Part shown: positions 43,510-52,467 of the stretch, one piece after another
Layout: every line of letters starts with the position of its first letter
Numbering within the stretch: the stretch's first letter is position 1
Assembly (NCBI RefSeq): GCF_002117005.1
Contig: NZ_CP021023.1
Coordinates: 248,001 to 312,000, forward strand
Reading direction: 5' to 3'
From: Sedimentisphaera salicampi
Lineage (GTDB): Bacteria > Planctomycetota > Phycisphaerae > Sedimentisphaerales > Sedimentisphaeraceae
DNA: 64,000 nucleotides
Translations under genes and position numbers: made by a program
Notes under the pieces: model-generated
Database searches by the model: none
Told to the model about the DNA's origin: nothing
The model's input: only the letters and a program-made list of their open reading frames with translations

Positions 43510-44682
43510 GTGAAAATAGCTATTGTTACCAACAGATTTTACCCTGAGGTCGGAGGAGCTGAAACTAACATCTACTTTCAGGCTTGCAGCCTTGCAAAGC
43601 AGCATGAGGTGTCGGTTTTCTGTCCAAAACGTATTGATGCCCCAGATTATGAAAAGCTCAGCGGCTTCGAACTTTTCCGCCTGAAAGACTGGAAAAACCG
43701 CAAAGGCGAATATCCCAACATAAAAACCGAAACATTAATGCCGGCTGTTTTTTTTAAGATTTTTACGGGCAGCTACGATGTTGTGATGTATTTCCCCGCT
43801 TTGAGCAAAAATAATATGCTCGGATTTATTGCTGCAAAATTAAGCGGCAAGAAAAATGTGCTCTGCTGTTTCGATTGGCTTGATTACAGTAAAATAATGC
43901 ACCAGACTGGTGATATAGACCCCAATATTATGGAGAGGCAGGAGGCGAAGTGGTATCAGAAATTCTTCCTCAAAAGATTTGACTATATCTTCGCAATATC
44001 AAATAAGGAGATTGAATTTTTCAAAAAATATAATTCCAGCGTGGGCTATTCCCCAGTTCCCATTCGTTTGGAGGAATACGATAATTTTGATGCTCCAAAT
44101 CCGAGGGAGAAGTATGGGATTAGAGAAGATGAGTTTGTTTTCCTCTCGCTTGGCCGTGTATGTAAAATAAAGGGGCAGGATATAGCCCTTAAGGCCTTTG
44201 CAAAGGCGGCAGGGAAGGTTTCCGAAGCGAAGTTGGTCTTCGTGGGCAGGCAGGATTACGACCCGCAGATAACATCTGAAATGAAGGCCTTAATTGAGGA
44301 AAACGGGCTTGAAGACAGAGTGCTGTTTACAGGAATGGTGGATAGGGAAGAGGTTATCGGATGGCTTAGGCATTCGGATATTCACGTTATACCAGTCCGT
44401 TTTATGAATTCCGGTGCGGTTGTGGTGGAGAGCTGGATTAGCGGTACGCCGGTTCTTCAGAGTGATGTGGTAGACCCGAATCTTGTGGAAGAAGGTGTGA
44501 ACGGATATAACTTCAGAAGGGCGGATGTTGACCATCTTGCTGAAAAGATGGAGAAGGCCTTTAGAAATAGGGCTGATTTCCCCGAGTTGGCGAGTACGGG
44601 GGAAAAGCTGGTTCGGGAAAAATACACTTATGAGTATTTAACTAACCTCTACATAAACACTTTCAAAAGTCTAACGGATTAG
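43510..44682 (+). CDS. Family 4 (GT-B) glycosyltransferase
   Basis: GTG at 43510 chosen: the family-type start VKIAIVTNRFYPEVGGAE follows it, and GGAG lies 10 nt upstream; the open frame from the TTG at 43456 adds an unrelated leader. 390 residues. GT-B features: glycine-rich N-terminal loop, FLSLGRVCKIKGQDIALKAF at the start of the donor domain, and the E-x7-E-type region VIPVRFMNSGAVVVESWISG, where the first Glu is replaced by Arg-Phe-Met. It is retaining by family. It lies 147 bp after the GT2 gene. Confidence 0.9.
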   Translation: MKIAIVTNRFYPEVGGAETNIYFQACSLAKQHEVSVFCPKRIDAPDYEKLSGFELFRLKDWKNRKGEYPNIKTETLMPAVFFKIFTGSYDVVMYFPALSKNNMLGFIAAKLSGKKNVLCCFDWLDYSKIMHQTGDIDPNIMERQEAKWYQKFFLKRFDYIFAISNKEIEFFKKYNSSVGYSPVPIRLEEYDNFDAPNPREKYGIREDEFVFLSLGRVCKIKGQDIALKAFAKAAGKVSEAKLVFVGRQDYDPQITSEMKALIEENGLEDRVLFTGMVDREEVIGWLRHSDIHVIPVRFMNSGAVVVESWISGTPVLQSDVVDPNLVEEGVNGYNFRRADVDHLAEKMEKAFRNRADFPELASTGEKLVREKYTYEYLTNLYINTFKSLTD

Positions 44683-44700
44683 CTTTAGCGGGCGTGTTGA

Positions 44701-45861
44701 ATGAAAATACTCTATGTAAATCACCAGTGCGGCTTTTTTGGCGGAGTTGAATCTTTTGTTTTCAAATCCGCACAGAGCCTCTCTGCCGCCGGCTGGGAGT
44801 GTTACGGCCTTTTTGAAAAGCAGCATAAATTTGAGAGCTCTTATCAAAATGCTTTCAAAGACGCTTTTTTTGTTAATTCCGGGAGGCTCGAAGAGAGCCT
44901 TGATTCGCTTAAAACTGAAGGAGTTAAGATTGCTTTTGTGCATAAGATATTCTCGCCGGAGCTGCTTGATGAGCTGAGCAGAAGATTTAAGACAATCGTC
45001 CTATTTCACGATCATGATTATTATTGCCTTAGAAAACATAAGTATTTCCCCATAATAAGGCGAAACTGCCATAAACCCGCAGGACTGTACTGCCTGCTTT
45101 GTTCTGGTATGATAGAGAAAAATTTCAGCAGCCCTCTAAACTTTTCTTTTTTGGATGTCAGGCGTTTCTACTCTATGTTTCGCAGGCTCAAAAGGAGCGA
45201 TCGATTCCTCGTTCTCTCTGATTATATGAGAGATAATCTTACGGTAAATGGGTTTGATTCCAGCAGGATTAGAAAATTGCGCCCGATAATTCAGCCCGCC
45301 CAAACGAACTCAAGTTCCGAAGGCGGGAATTTTAAGATACTGTATATCGGCCAGCTTATAAAGGGCAAGGGGGTGGATCTTCTTATCAAAGCCCTGAAAT
45401 ATCTCAGTCCTGGCTGGGAGTGCGAAATTGTAGGGCAAGGAAACGATTCGGAAAATCTCAAACTTCTTGCTGAATCTGAGGGGTTGAACGATAAGATCGA
45501 TTTTTTAGGCTGGAGCAGCAGTCCAGAAGAGCTTTATAAAAGCTGCGATGTGGTTGCTGTACCATCCCGCTGGCAGGAGCCGTACGGGCTTGTGGGCGTG
45601 GAGGCAGGTGCACACGAAAAGCCGGTTGTGGGTTTTAATGTTGGGGGGATAAGCGAATGGCTCAAAGATAACACAAACGGCTTTCTCGTGCCTGAAGGCG
45701 ATGTGCGGAAATTTGCCGAGGCCATCGAGAAGCTCAAAGAAGATAAGCATTTAAGAGGAAAGCTGGGAATGCAAGGAAAAAGACTCGTGAGAGAAAACTG
45801 CTCGCCGGAGAATTTTGAAGCTGCTATGAGAAATATTTGTACGGAAGCTGGCGGAGGGTAA
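44701..45861 (+). CDS. Family 4 (GT-B) glycosyltransferase
   Basis: 386 residues. N-terminal MKILYVNHQCGFFGGVESFV, donor domain ILYIGQLIKGKGVDLLIKAL, and the GT4 site VVAVPSRWQEPYGLVGVEAG, where the E-x7-E pair fits retaining glycosyl transfer. Several cysteines lie in residues ~120-145 (CHKPAGLYCLLCSG), an unusual Cys cluster that could bind metal. Third transferase of the locus, 18 bp after the previous gene and 3 bp before the next. Confidence 0.9.
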   Translation: MKILYVNHQCGFFGGVESFVFKSAQSLSAAGWECYGLFEKQHKFESSYQNAFKDAFFVNSGRLEESLDSLKTEGVKIAFVHKIFSPELLDELSRRFKTIVLFHDHDYYCLRKHKYFPIIRRNCHKPAGLYCLLCSGMIEKNFSSPLNFSFLDVRRFYSMFRRLKRSDRFLVLSDYMRDNLTVNGFDSSRIRKLRPIIQPAQTNSSSEGGNFKILYIGQLIKGKGVDLLIKALKYLSPGWECEIVGQGNDSENLKLLAESEGLNDKIDFLGWSSSPEELYKSCDVVAVPSRWQEPYGLVGVEAGAHEKPVVGFNVGGISEWLKDNTNGFLVPEGDVRKFAEAIEKLKEDKHLRGKLGMQGKRLVRENCSPENFEAAMRNICTEAGGG

Positions 45862-45864
45862 TTT

Positions 45865-46983
45865 ATGAAAATATTCGTTAGCGCTATGGCGTTCGACAGC
45901 GGAAGAAGCGGCATCTCAAACTACATCTATAACGTGGTTAGCGGGCTTGCGAAGAAAGCTAAGATTGAGCTTGCTGTTTTGAGCTCCGATGCAAAATTCT
46001 TTGAGGGTATGGAGAATGTTGAGCTTGTGAAATATCCTGATTTTTTCGGCTGCCCAGCTTTCAATGCCCTCTGGCATCTGTTTGTTTTGCCCTTCCGTCC
46101 TGCTGCGGGTAAATGTGATTGCATTTTCCTCCCTGCGGCAAACAGGAGGCTCTTTTCGTGGTTCTCAAGGCCTTCTGTGGCAACCTTCCACGACCTCTCA
46201 CAATTCCATGTATCTGAAAAATACGACCGTTTGAGGGTTTGGTATGTTTTTAAGTTTCTGAGAAAATTTTTGAACAGGGCCGATAAGATCTGTGCAATCA
46301 GCAAAAGCACAGAGGATGATATACTCAAATATTACAATATAGATAAGAGCAGGATATTCGTAAACTACAACGGCTTCGACCGTAAGCGTCTTGACACTGA
46401 ATATTCCCCGGAAAAGCTCGCTGAGCTGAGAGTTGAGCCACCTTATATTTTGTATATATCAAGAATTGAACACCCGGGCAAGAACCACCTGAACCTCATA
46501 AAAGCCTTTGAGCAGCTAAATGATCATTATTCTGAGTATCAGCTTGTCTTTGCGGGCAGCGATTGGTCTGGCGCGAGAGCTGTAAGGGAGGCCGCCGAGA
46601 GATCTGAGAAAAAAGAGCGAATAAATTTTCTGGGCTTTGTTGAAGATTCCTACCTGCCTCAACTCTACAAAGGGGCATCGGTATATGCGTTTCCTTCATT
46701 TTGCGAGGGGTTTGGTATTCCTCTTCTGGAGGCGATGTATTGCGGCATTCCCTGTGTTTGCTCCGAAAATACTTCTCTGGAAGAGATCGGCGGAGATGCC
46801 GTATTGCTTTTTGATCCGAAAAATCCGCAGGAAATCGCAGAAAAGATAGAACTGGCTGTCAAGGATGAAAAGCTCAGCTCAGAGCTGATTGAGAAAGGGA
46901 AAAAGAGGGTTGAGGACTTCAGTTGGGAGAAGCACGTTGAGTCAATTTTGGATCAGTTCACAAACATAAGGAGCCGAAAGTGA
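45865..46983 (+). CDS. Family 4 (GT-B) glycosyltransferase
   Basis: 372 residues. N-terminal MKIFVSAMAFDSGRSGISNY, acceptor-side VATFHDLSQFHV, donor domain ILYISRIEHPGKNHLNLIKA, and VYAFPSFCEGFGIPLLEAMY carrying the E-x7-E motif of GT4 mannosyl/rhamnosyl-type transferases. A GGAGGG site precedes the ATG. The stop overlaps the GTG start of the next gene by 4 bp (GTGA). Confidence 0.92.
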   Translation: MKIFVSAMAFDSGRSGISNYIYNVVSGLAKKAKIELAVLSSDAKFFEGMENVELVKYPDFFGCPAFNALWHLFVLPFRPAAGKCDCIFLPAANRRLFSWFSRPSVATFHDLSQFHVSEKYDRLRVWYVFKFLRKFLNRADKICAISKSTEDDILKYYNIDKSRIFVNYNGFDRKRLDTEYSPEKLAELRVEPPYILYISRIEHPGKNHLNLIKAFEQLNDHYSEYQLVFAGSDWSGARAVREAAERSEKKERINFLGFVEDSYLPQLYKGASVYAFPSFCEGFGIPLLEAMYCGIPCVCSENTSLEEIGGDAVLLFDPKNPQEIAEKIELAVKDEKLSSELIEKGKKRVEDFSWEKHVESILDQFTNIRSRK

Positions 46984-48200
46984 GGCGGCTTATAGACATA
47001 ATTGTTTCTGTTATAGTCCTTATTCTGATTTGCTTGCCGAGCGGGATTGTATGGGCGTTTGTCTCAATATTTGCCGGCAAAGATTTTCTGACTTGCAGAA
47101 TAATTTTCGGTAAAGATTTCAAGCAGGTTAAGGTTTGCTGGTTTGGGATGCAAAGCTCTTTTTTTTCTTCGCTGCCCCTGTTTTTAAGCCTGCTTAAAGG
47201 CGATATTACGCTTGTCGGTACGAGTTTCTACCCCTGCGAGGAATACTCCCAAAGCCAGATACCTGAAAAAATTGCAGAATTCAAGCCGGGGATTTTTAAT
47301 TTGTGGTATGTCAAAAGGCATACAAAAATCCATCATGCTGAAAAAACAGATATAGATCTTCTCCAGCTCAGCGGAAGGGGACTCAAAAAAGACTTTGCTA
47401 TAATGGTAAAATACATTCCTGCTTCGATCTATAAATCCGATGAGGGCTCTATTAAAGACAGCGTTACCCTTCTGGATGTTACCTTTAACAACTGTACTAT
47501 GAACGAGGCATTGAGGTTTATTCAGAAGGGGGTTGAGAATTCTGCCAAAGGAATGTACTTTTTTATAAATCCTGATTGTTTAAATAAAACCTTCACAGAC
47601 AAGTATTATTTTGATATACTAAGGAAGGCCGATTATGTGTTTCCTGATGGAGTAGGAATAAACATAGGCAGTAAAATGACAGGACAGACTCTGAAACAAA
47701 ATGTAAATGGGACTGATATGTTCCCTTTGCTTTGCAGTATGTGCGAGCAGAGGGGCTATTCTATATACTTTCTTGGTGCAAAACCAGGCATAGCCGCCAA
47801 GATGGTTTCAATGCTGAAAGAGAAATATACCAGATTAAAGATAACAGGCTTCCGAGACGGCTACTTCAACAAAGATACTGAGAGCGAGTCTGTTATAGAT
47901 GCAGTAAATGAAACAGGTGCTCAGGTACTTCTTGTGGCATTTGGCGTGCCTGTTCAGGAAAAGTGGATTTATGAAAACAGAAGCAGGCTTGCTCCGCCGG
48001 TAGTAATGGGCGTGGGCGGATTGTTCGATTTCTACTCGGGCAATATAAAGCGAGCCCCCGGCTGGCTGAGGGATTTAGGCGGCGAGTGGATTTACCGCCT
48101 TATTCAGGAGCCCGGGCGAATGTGGCGGCGTTATATTTTGGGAAACCCGGTGTTTATTCGCCGGGTGCAAAAATGGAAGAAGCAATTAGATAAGGGTTGA
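46980..48200 (+). CDS. Degenerate phosphoglycosyl-transferase module fused to a WecG/TagA-type GT26
   Basis: 406 residues, GTG start with AAGGAG 7 nt upstream. Residues ~1-150 align with the sugar transferase at 48203: RRLIDIIVSV helix, LFLSLLKGDITLVGTSFYP, FKPGIFNLWYV and DIDLLQL match RVIDIAGSL, LFNVLKGDMSLVGPRPP, VRPGITCVWQV and DLDYI. The catalytic Asp-Glu pair is replaced by Ser63-Ser64 and the middle section is missing. Residues ~165-400 are a GT26 domain (DVTFNNCTMNEAL, FFINPDCLNK, ADYVFPDGVGINIG with Asp223, FGVPVQEKWI, GVGGLFDFYSG), which adds the second sugar of a lipid-linked unit. The dead module probably tethers the GT26 to the membrane. Confidence 0.85.
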   Translation: MRRLIDIIVSVIVLILICLPSGIVWAFVSIFAGKDFLTCRIIFGKDFKQVKVCWFGMQSSFFSSLPLFLSLLKGDITLVGTSFYPCEEYSQSQIPEKIAEFKPGIFNLWYVKRHTKIHHAEKTDIDLLQLSGRGLKKDFAIMVKYIPASIYKSDEGSIKDSVTLLDVTFNNCTMNEALRFIQKGVENSAKGMYFFINPDCLNKTFTDKYYFDILRKADYVFPDGVGINIGSKMTGQTLKQNVNGTDMFPLLCSMCEQRGYSIYFLGAKPGIAAKMVSMLKEKYTRLKITGFRDGYFNKDTESESVIDAVNETGAQVLLVAFGVPVQEKWIYENRSRLAPPVVMGVGGLFDFYSGNIKRAPGWLRDLGGEWIYRLIQEPGRMWRRYILGNPVFIRRVQKWKKQLDKG

Positions 48201-48202
48201 AT

Positions 48203-48922
48203 ATGGACATCGATCCTATTGTAAGACAGCAGCTTCTTGATGAAGTTGTAACAGCACCGACAAAGTCGGAGCTGCTTAAGAGAAAGATGAAGGTCTATAG
48301 TTGGGAATGGACTCTGATTTTTTCTTTATTTCTGAAAAGAGTTATTGATATAGCAGGCTCTTTGACGGCGATATTGATTTTGTCTCCCGTCTTTATTATC
48401 ACTGCGTTAACAATATATCTGCACGATAAAGGCCCTGTGCTGTTCGTTCAGAAAAGAGTGGGCAAGAACGGGCGTCTTTTCGATATGTATAAATTCAGGT
48501 CTATGGTTGTAAACGCAGACAAGATCAAAGACGAAATTTTAGATTCCAACGAATCTTCTGATGGTGTTATATTCAAAATGAAAAAGGACCCAAGAGTAAC
48601 CCCCATCGGCAGATTTATCAGGAAATTCAGCATAGATGAGCTGCCTCAGCTGTTTAATGTGCTTAAAGGAGATATGAGCCTTGTAGGCCCAAGGCCTCCG
48701 CTCCCTGCTGAGGTTGCCCAATATACACTGGAGCAGAGAAAAAGACTGCATGTTCGCCCGGGGATAACCTGCGTCTGGCAGGTTTCCGGCAGAAGCGATA
48801 TACCATTTACACAGCAGGTGCAGCTTGATTTGGACTATATAAAAAGCCAGAGCTTTATTACTGATGTTAAATTACTCTTAAAAACTATACCGGCAGTTTT
48901 GCTTGGCAAAGGCGGATATTAA
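48203..48922 (+). CDS. Polyprenyl-phosphate sugar phosphotransferase (monotopic PGT)
   Basis: ATG at 48203 (239 residues), 6 nt after AAGGG; the TTG at 48197 is a poorer start. A hydrophobic re-entrant helix (~46-72) is followed by the conserved KRVGKNGRLFDMYKFRSM, the catalytic Asp145-Glu146 in FSIDELPQLFNVLKGDMSLV, GPRPP, and RPGITCVWQVSGR with LDLDYI. It transfers a sugar-1-phosphate to undecaprenyl phosphate, the first committed step of repeat-unit assembly on the cytoplasmic face. It lacks the extra N-terminal four-helix region of WbaP/WcaJ. Confidence 0.95.
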   Translation: MDIDPIVRQQLLDEVVTAPTKSELLKRKMKVYSWEWTLIFSLFLKRVIDIAGSLTAILILSPVFIITALTIYLHDKGPVLFVQKRVGKNGRLFDMYKFRSMVVNADKIKDEILDSNESSDGVIFKMKKDPRVTPIGRFIRKFSIDELPQLFNVLKGDMSLVGPRPPLPAEVAQYTLEQRKRLHVRPGITCVWQVSGRSDIPFTQQVQLDLDYIKSQSFITDVKLLLKTIPAVLLGKGGY

Positions 48923-48942
48923 ATAAAGAAGAAAGGAACTTT

Positions 48943-49278
48943 ATGAAGTTCGACATGGAAATACGGGATGATGTTTGCGTGCTTTCTTTGGAAGGCAGGC
49001 TGGACTCTAACACTGTGCAAAATCTGAAAACTCAATTCGATAAGTATATCGAAACAAACAGCAAGTTTGTTTTTAATCTTGAGAAGCTTGAGTTTATAGA
49101 TAGTACTGGTCTTGGAGGGCTGGTTTCATGTCTGAAGAAAACCATCCCCAAGGGCGGTGATCTCAAAATTGTTAATCTTTCTCCAAAACCGAAAATGGTG
49201 TTTGAGATTACTCGTGCTCATAAGGTCTTTGATATCTATGACGATTTAGATACAGCGGTTGAGAGTTTTAGTTTGTAA
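48943..49278 (+). CDS. STAS-domain anti-sigma-factor antagonist (SpoIIAA/HsbA-like)
   Basis: 111 residues, a single STAS domain. MEIRDDVCVLSLEGRLDS is the first strand region and the phosphorylation site is Ser54 in FIDSTGLGGL. It is the expected target of the PP2C/kinase protein at 40891. AAAGGA lies 7 nt before the ATG. No sigma or FlgM-type partner is adjacent, so its output may be a direct protein target, as SypA is thought to have in Vibrio fischeri. It lies between the PGT and a fusion carrying a dead PGT module. Confidence 0.93.
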   Translation: MKFDMEIRDDVCVLSLEGRLDSNTVQNLKTQFDKYIETNSKFVFNLEKLEFIDSTGLGGLVSCLKKTIPKGGDLKIVNLSPKPKMVFEITRAHKVFDIYDDLDTAVESFSL

Positions 49279-49305
49279 ATATATTCTTCCTGCTGAAGGG
49301 ATTCT

Positions 49306-50703
49306 ATGAAGGCTCTTATTTATTGCAGACCTGACAATACCGACTGGGTGAAAAGCTTTTTCCCAGACGAGTCTCCGTATAAGCTCAGAATAGCGAATAA
49401 GCCGCTTCTGGAGTATTATGTGGATTTCTGCGCGCTTATAGGAATCAAACAGATAAGGGTGGTTACAGTTGATGATAACGGAAGCATCAACAACTTCCTT
49501 GGCAGCGGAGAGAGTCTGGGCGTTGATATAACTTACAATCTTTCAAGAAAAGAAGATTCTCTTGCAAAGGTGTTCCTGAAAAACAAGGGTTTCTGCACAA
49601 GCTCTGATCTTTTGGTGATTGATGGATTCGGTTTTATCAATTATGACAAGGAAAAGGTGGATTACTCTGATTTTATTAACGCCTCTACGGGCTATCTTCA
49701 GGAAGGTGATTTCAGAATCTATTCTCTGAACAGCCGTGATACGGAGGGGCGTGTTGACTGGGAAGCTCTTGAGGAGTTTCTTGATTCCACGCTCTCAATC
49801 TCCCGTATAGACGGCATTCAGGACTATTTCGCCCTGAGCAGGTCGGTTATAAGGGAAAGAGCCGCCAATTTTGTTCTCCCGGGCTACAGCAGCGAGAGGG
49901 ATGTATTTATCGGCCAGAATGTTGCTCTTGCAAAAAGCAGCAGGATCGATAAGCCCGTTATGATAGGAAATAACGTGCAGCTCAGAAATTCCTGCTCTAT
50001 CGGAGCGGAAACAATAATCGGCGATAATATAATCATAGACTCCGATGCCACAGTATCTTCGAGTATTATATATGGAAACAGCTATATCGGTCCTGGCGTT
50101 GAGCTTGTAAACAAAATCGTGTACAAGAATTACCTGATCTCTCCGGATACCGGCGACAGGATAGAGATTGTTGACAGCTTCCTCACTTCCAAGATTGCTG
50201 AGAAGGCCAGAACAGCTACAATAAGAAAATTTGCTCACTACGCTATTACGATTTTCCTTATTATAGTTTACTGCGTTCCTTACAGTGTCTTTTGGCCGTT
50301 TGTCAATGCGAGCAGAGATAATTTTAAACGAAAAAGCTTTGTGATTTCAAAAAATCTGCGCACAGTGAGAGTGAATGTTGTAAATAAAAGCAATTTTATT
50401 CTCAACCTGTTTGTTAAGCTTTCTCTCGATAAATTCCCGCTTCTGATAGAGGCGTTCAAGGGAAATATTCATCTAACCGGCAACACGCTCTATGAGGACA
50501 CTGATAAAACCCGTAATTTTATTGAATCTCTTCAGTTTTATAGGCCAGGAATATTCAGCTACTCTGAGAGCATATCACCAAATTACGACTTAGATCAGGC
50601 TATGCTCAACGATTCGTTTTACTGTTATCACAGAACGCCGCTTATGGATATTCAGGTTTTGTTTGGGTCTATCTTTAACAGATTTTTTTATAATAATCAG
50701 TGA
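49306..50703 (+). CDS. Degenerate nucleotidyltransferase - beta-helix - degenerate PGT fusion
   Basis: 465 residues. N-terminus (~1-190) follows the sugar-nucleotidyltransferase fold (RIANKPLLEYYVDFCALIG) but lacks the GxGTRL nucleotide loop; the start is MKALIYCRPDNTDWVKSF. Residues ~190-300 form left-handed beta-helix hexapeptide repeats (VFIGQNVALAKSS, VMIGNNVQLRNS, CSIGAETIIGDNIIIDS). Residues ~305-465 are a second dead PGT module: a hydrophobic helix, FPLLIEAFKGNIHLTGNTLY and YRPGIFSYSE, with the DE pair of the active PGT at 48203 replaced by Asp-Lys. No active-site residues are seen in either end domain. A scaffold role for the cytoplasmic glycan machinery is the best guess. Confidence 0.78.
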   Translation: MKALIYCRPDNTDWVKSFFPDESPYKLRIANKPLLEYYVDFCALIGIKQIRVVTVDDNGSINNFLGSGESLGVDITYNLSRKEDSLAKVFLKNKGFCTSSDLLVIDGFGFINYDKEKVDYSDFINASTGYLQEGDFRIYSLNSRDTEGRVDWEALEEFLDSTLSISRIDGIQDYFALSRSVIRERAANFVLPGYSSERDVFIGQNVALAKSSRIDKPVMIGNNVQLRNSCSIGAETIIGDNIIIDSDATVSSSIIYGNSYIGPGVELVNKIVYKNYLISPDTGDRIEIVDSFLTSKIAEKARTATIRKFAHYAITIFLIIVYCVPYSVFWPFVNASRDNFKRKSFVISKNLRTVRVNVVNKSNFILNLFVKLSLDKFPLLIEAFKGNIHLTGNTLYEDTDKTRNFIESLQFYRPGIFSYSESISPNYDLDQAMLNDSFYCYHRTPLMDIQVLFGSIFNRFFYNNQ

Positions 50704-50717
50704 AATGGTGTACAGGG

Positions 50718-51332
50718 ATGTCCACAGTAATTTTAATAGCAGGAGGCAGTTGCTCGGGTAAATCAACGCTCTGCTCCACTGCTCTGAGCAGGGTGGAGCC
50801 GGCGGGTGTTGTAATACCCACCGATAACTTTTATAAAGATTTATCGTCCTTCTCAGAAGAGCAGCTTCTTAACCACAATTTCGATATGCCCTCGGCAATT
50901 GATAAAGACTGGCTTTGCAGCGCTGTGGAAAGCCTTGCCGAATCCAAGCCTGCTGAAGTGCCGGTTTACGATTTCTCAACCCATACCAGAACCTCTGAAA
51001 CGAAGATTATCCAGCCTGCTGAATTTGTGTTTATTGAAGGGCTTTTTACCCTCTGCCAGCAGGAACTTCTGGTTCTGGCATCGCTTAAAGTTTTTGTGGA
51101 ATGTCCCGCAGATATCAGGCTTGCAAGGAGAATAATTCGTGATACCAGCGAGAGGGGAAGAGGTGTTGAATCGGTAATAAATCAGTATCTAAGCACAGTA
51201 AGGCCGATGCACGAAAAGTATATTTACCCCAGCAGAGAAGAAGCCGACTGCGTTTTCGACGGCGAAGGCGATATGGAGCAGATTACTGATGATTTAATCG
51301 ATAAGATCTACGGTTTGAGAAAATCTGGATAG
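50718..51332 (+). CDS. Uridine-kinase-like P-loop kinase
   Basis: ATG at 50718 gives 204 residues and starts just before the P-loop, as in the Udk/phosphoribulokinase family; the GTG at 50700 overlaps the previous stop but has no ribosome site. Walker A LIAGGSCSGKST, the acceptor-loop PTDNFYKDLSSF, HNFDMPSAID, FIEGLFTL (Walker B-like) and the lid RRIIRDTSERGRG are present. Family members phosphorylate uridine, ribulose-5-phosphate or other hydroxyls. In this locus a sugar or alcohol substituent is a likelier target than uridine (inference). Confidence 0.85.
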   Translation: MSTVILIAGGSCSGKSTLCSTALSRVEPAGVVIPTDNFYKDLSSFSEEQLLNHNFDMPSAIDKDWLCSAVESLAESKPAEVPVYDFSTHTRTSETKIIQPAEFVFIEGLFTLCQQELLVLASLKVFVECPADIRLARRIIRDTSERGRGVESVINQYLSTVRPMHEKYIYPSREEADCVFDGEGDMEQITDDLIDKIYGLRKSG

Positions 51333-51342
51333 AAAGGTTTCT

Positions 51343-52467
51343 ATGGCGAGCAGATATACAGTTTACGGAGATAAGATTGATTCGCTTATAGACAGCCACT
51401 GCGAGATTATAAATCAGGCGGTGTTATCTGTAATTCCTGACCACGTACTTGTGGCGGTAGTTCTTGCAGGCGGATACGGAAGGCAGGAGGGAGGCGTTTT
51501 CTTTGAAGATGGAGAGGAGAAACTCTACAACGACTACGATATGTTTGTCGTAATTAAAGACGGAGCGAAGGCGTCTGATTATCAGGAAAAGCTAAACGCA
51601 CTTTCTCCTTCTCTGGAGGAACAATGCGGTATAGAGGTGGATTTCGGCCCCCTTAAAACTGTTTCTCAAATGAAACGCGCGCCGTTTACACTTTTTAACT
51701 ATGAGCTCAAATACGGGCATAAAATTATCTGGGGAAATAAAAATGCCCTTGATATAATGCCCGAGTATGAAGGCAGCCGGATCAGCCTTATGGAAGCAGC
51801 CAAGCTCCTGCTGAACAGAGGTGCCGGGCTTACCCTTGCTTCTGAAAGATTAAAGGAGGGGCGGCTTGATAAAGAGAAGGACGAATTCATTACGCGGAAT
51901 ATTTATAAGGCCCTGATGGCGCAGGGCGATTCGCTAATTATGGCTGAAGGGCAGTATCATTATTCATACCTCAAGAGGCTTGAGATATTTAACGGCCTTC
52001 AGCAGAATCCTGAGACAGCTCAATTCGGTCTTGCAGAGCTTTATGCAGATTCTATGGAATATAAATTTCGCCCGAAGAGGAATATCTTTTCGAAAAAGCA
52101 GTTGGAAGAGCTACTCGAAAAAACTGTTGATTTGCATCTGCAAATATACTGCTATACAATGAGCAGGCTTTACCAAACTGATAATAATTTTGAAGCGGTT
52201 TTATATTCGATAAAAAATAAGCAAATGCAGAATTGCAGCTTAAAGCAGATTCTCAAAAATGTTGTACTGAACTCCCGCACGTGCGGGTTTGAGAATTTTT
52301 CATTTAAATGGTATTTGAAGTACCCACGATACAGGCTTTTTTATGTGCTGCCTCATTTTCTCGGGGATAAAACTCTGGATTTAAGGCAGATTTGCTGCGC
52401 ACTAGGCTGTGAAAAGGAAGATCGCAAACGTGAAAGGTTTATGCGTTTGTGGGAAAGGTTTAACTGA
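51343..52467 (+). CDS. Pol-beta-type nucleotidyltransferase domain protein
   Basis: 374 residues. N-terminal minimal nucleotidyltransferase: LAGGYGRQEGG, then NDYDMFVVIK with the two metal-binding Asp, and a third Asp in GIEVDFGPL. A helical region (~130-290) follows that resembles the HEPN-like substrate-binding partners of such domains. The C-terminus is basic and unassigned. It is 10 bp after the kinase gene and overlaps the next gene by 1 bp (TGATG), so the three are made together. I do not recognise a characterised relative. Confidence 0.78.
   Translation: MASRYTVYGDKIDSLIDSHCEIINQAVLSVIPDHVLVAVVLAGGYGRQEGGVFFEDGEEKLYNDYDMFVVIKDGAKASDYQEKLNALSPSLEEQCGIEVDFGPLKTVSQMKRAPFTLFNYELKYGHKIIWGNKNALDIMPEYEGSRISLMEAAKLLLNRGAGLTLASERLKEGRLDKEKDEFITRNIYKALMAQGDSLIMAEGQYHYSYLKRLEIFNGLQQNPETAQFGLAELYADSMEYKFRPKRNIFSKKQLEELLEKTVDLHLQIYCYTMSRLYQTDNNFEAVLYSIKNKQMQNCSLKQILKNVVLNSRTCGFENFSFKWYLKYPRYRLFYVLPHFLGDKTLDLRQICCALGCEKEDRKRERFMRLWERFN

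Noticed and set aside
49795-50238. 147-residue antisense frame in the beta-helix fusion gene
   Set aside because: No family match, and it is fully covered by a gene with hexapeptide repeats.
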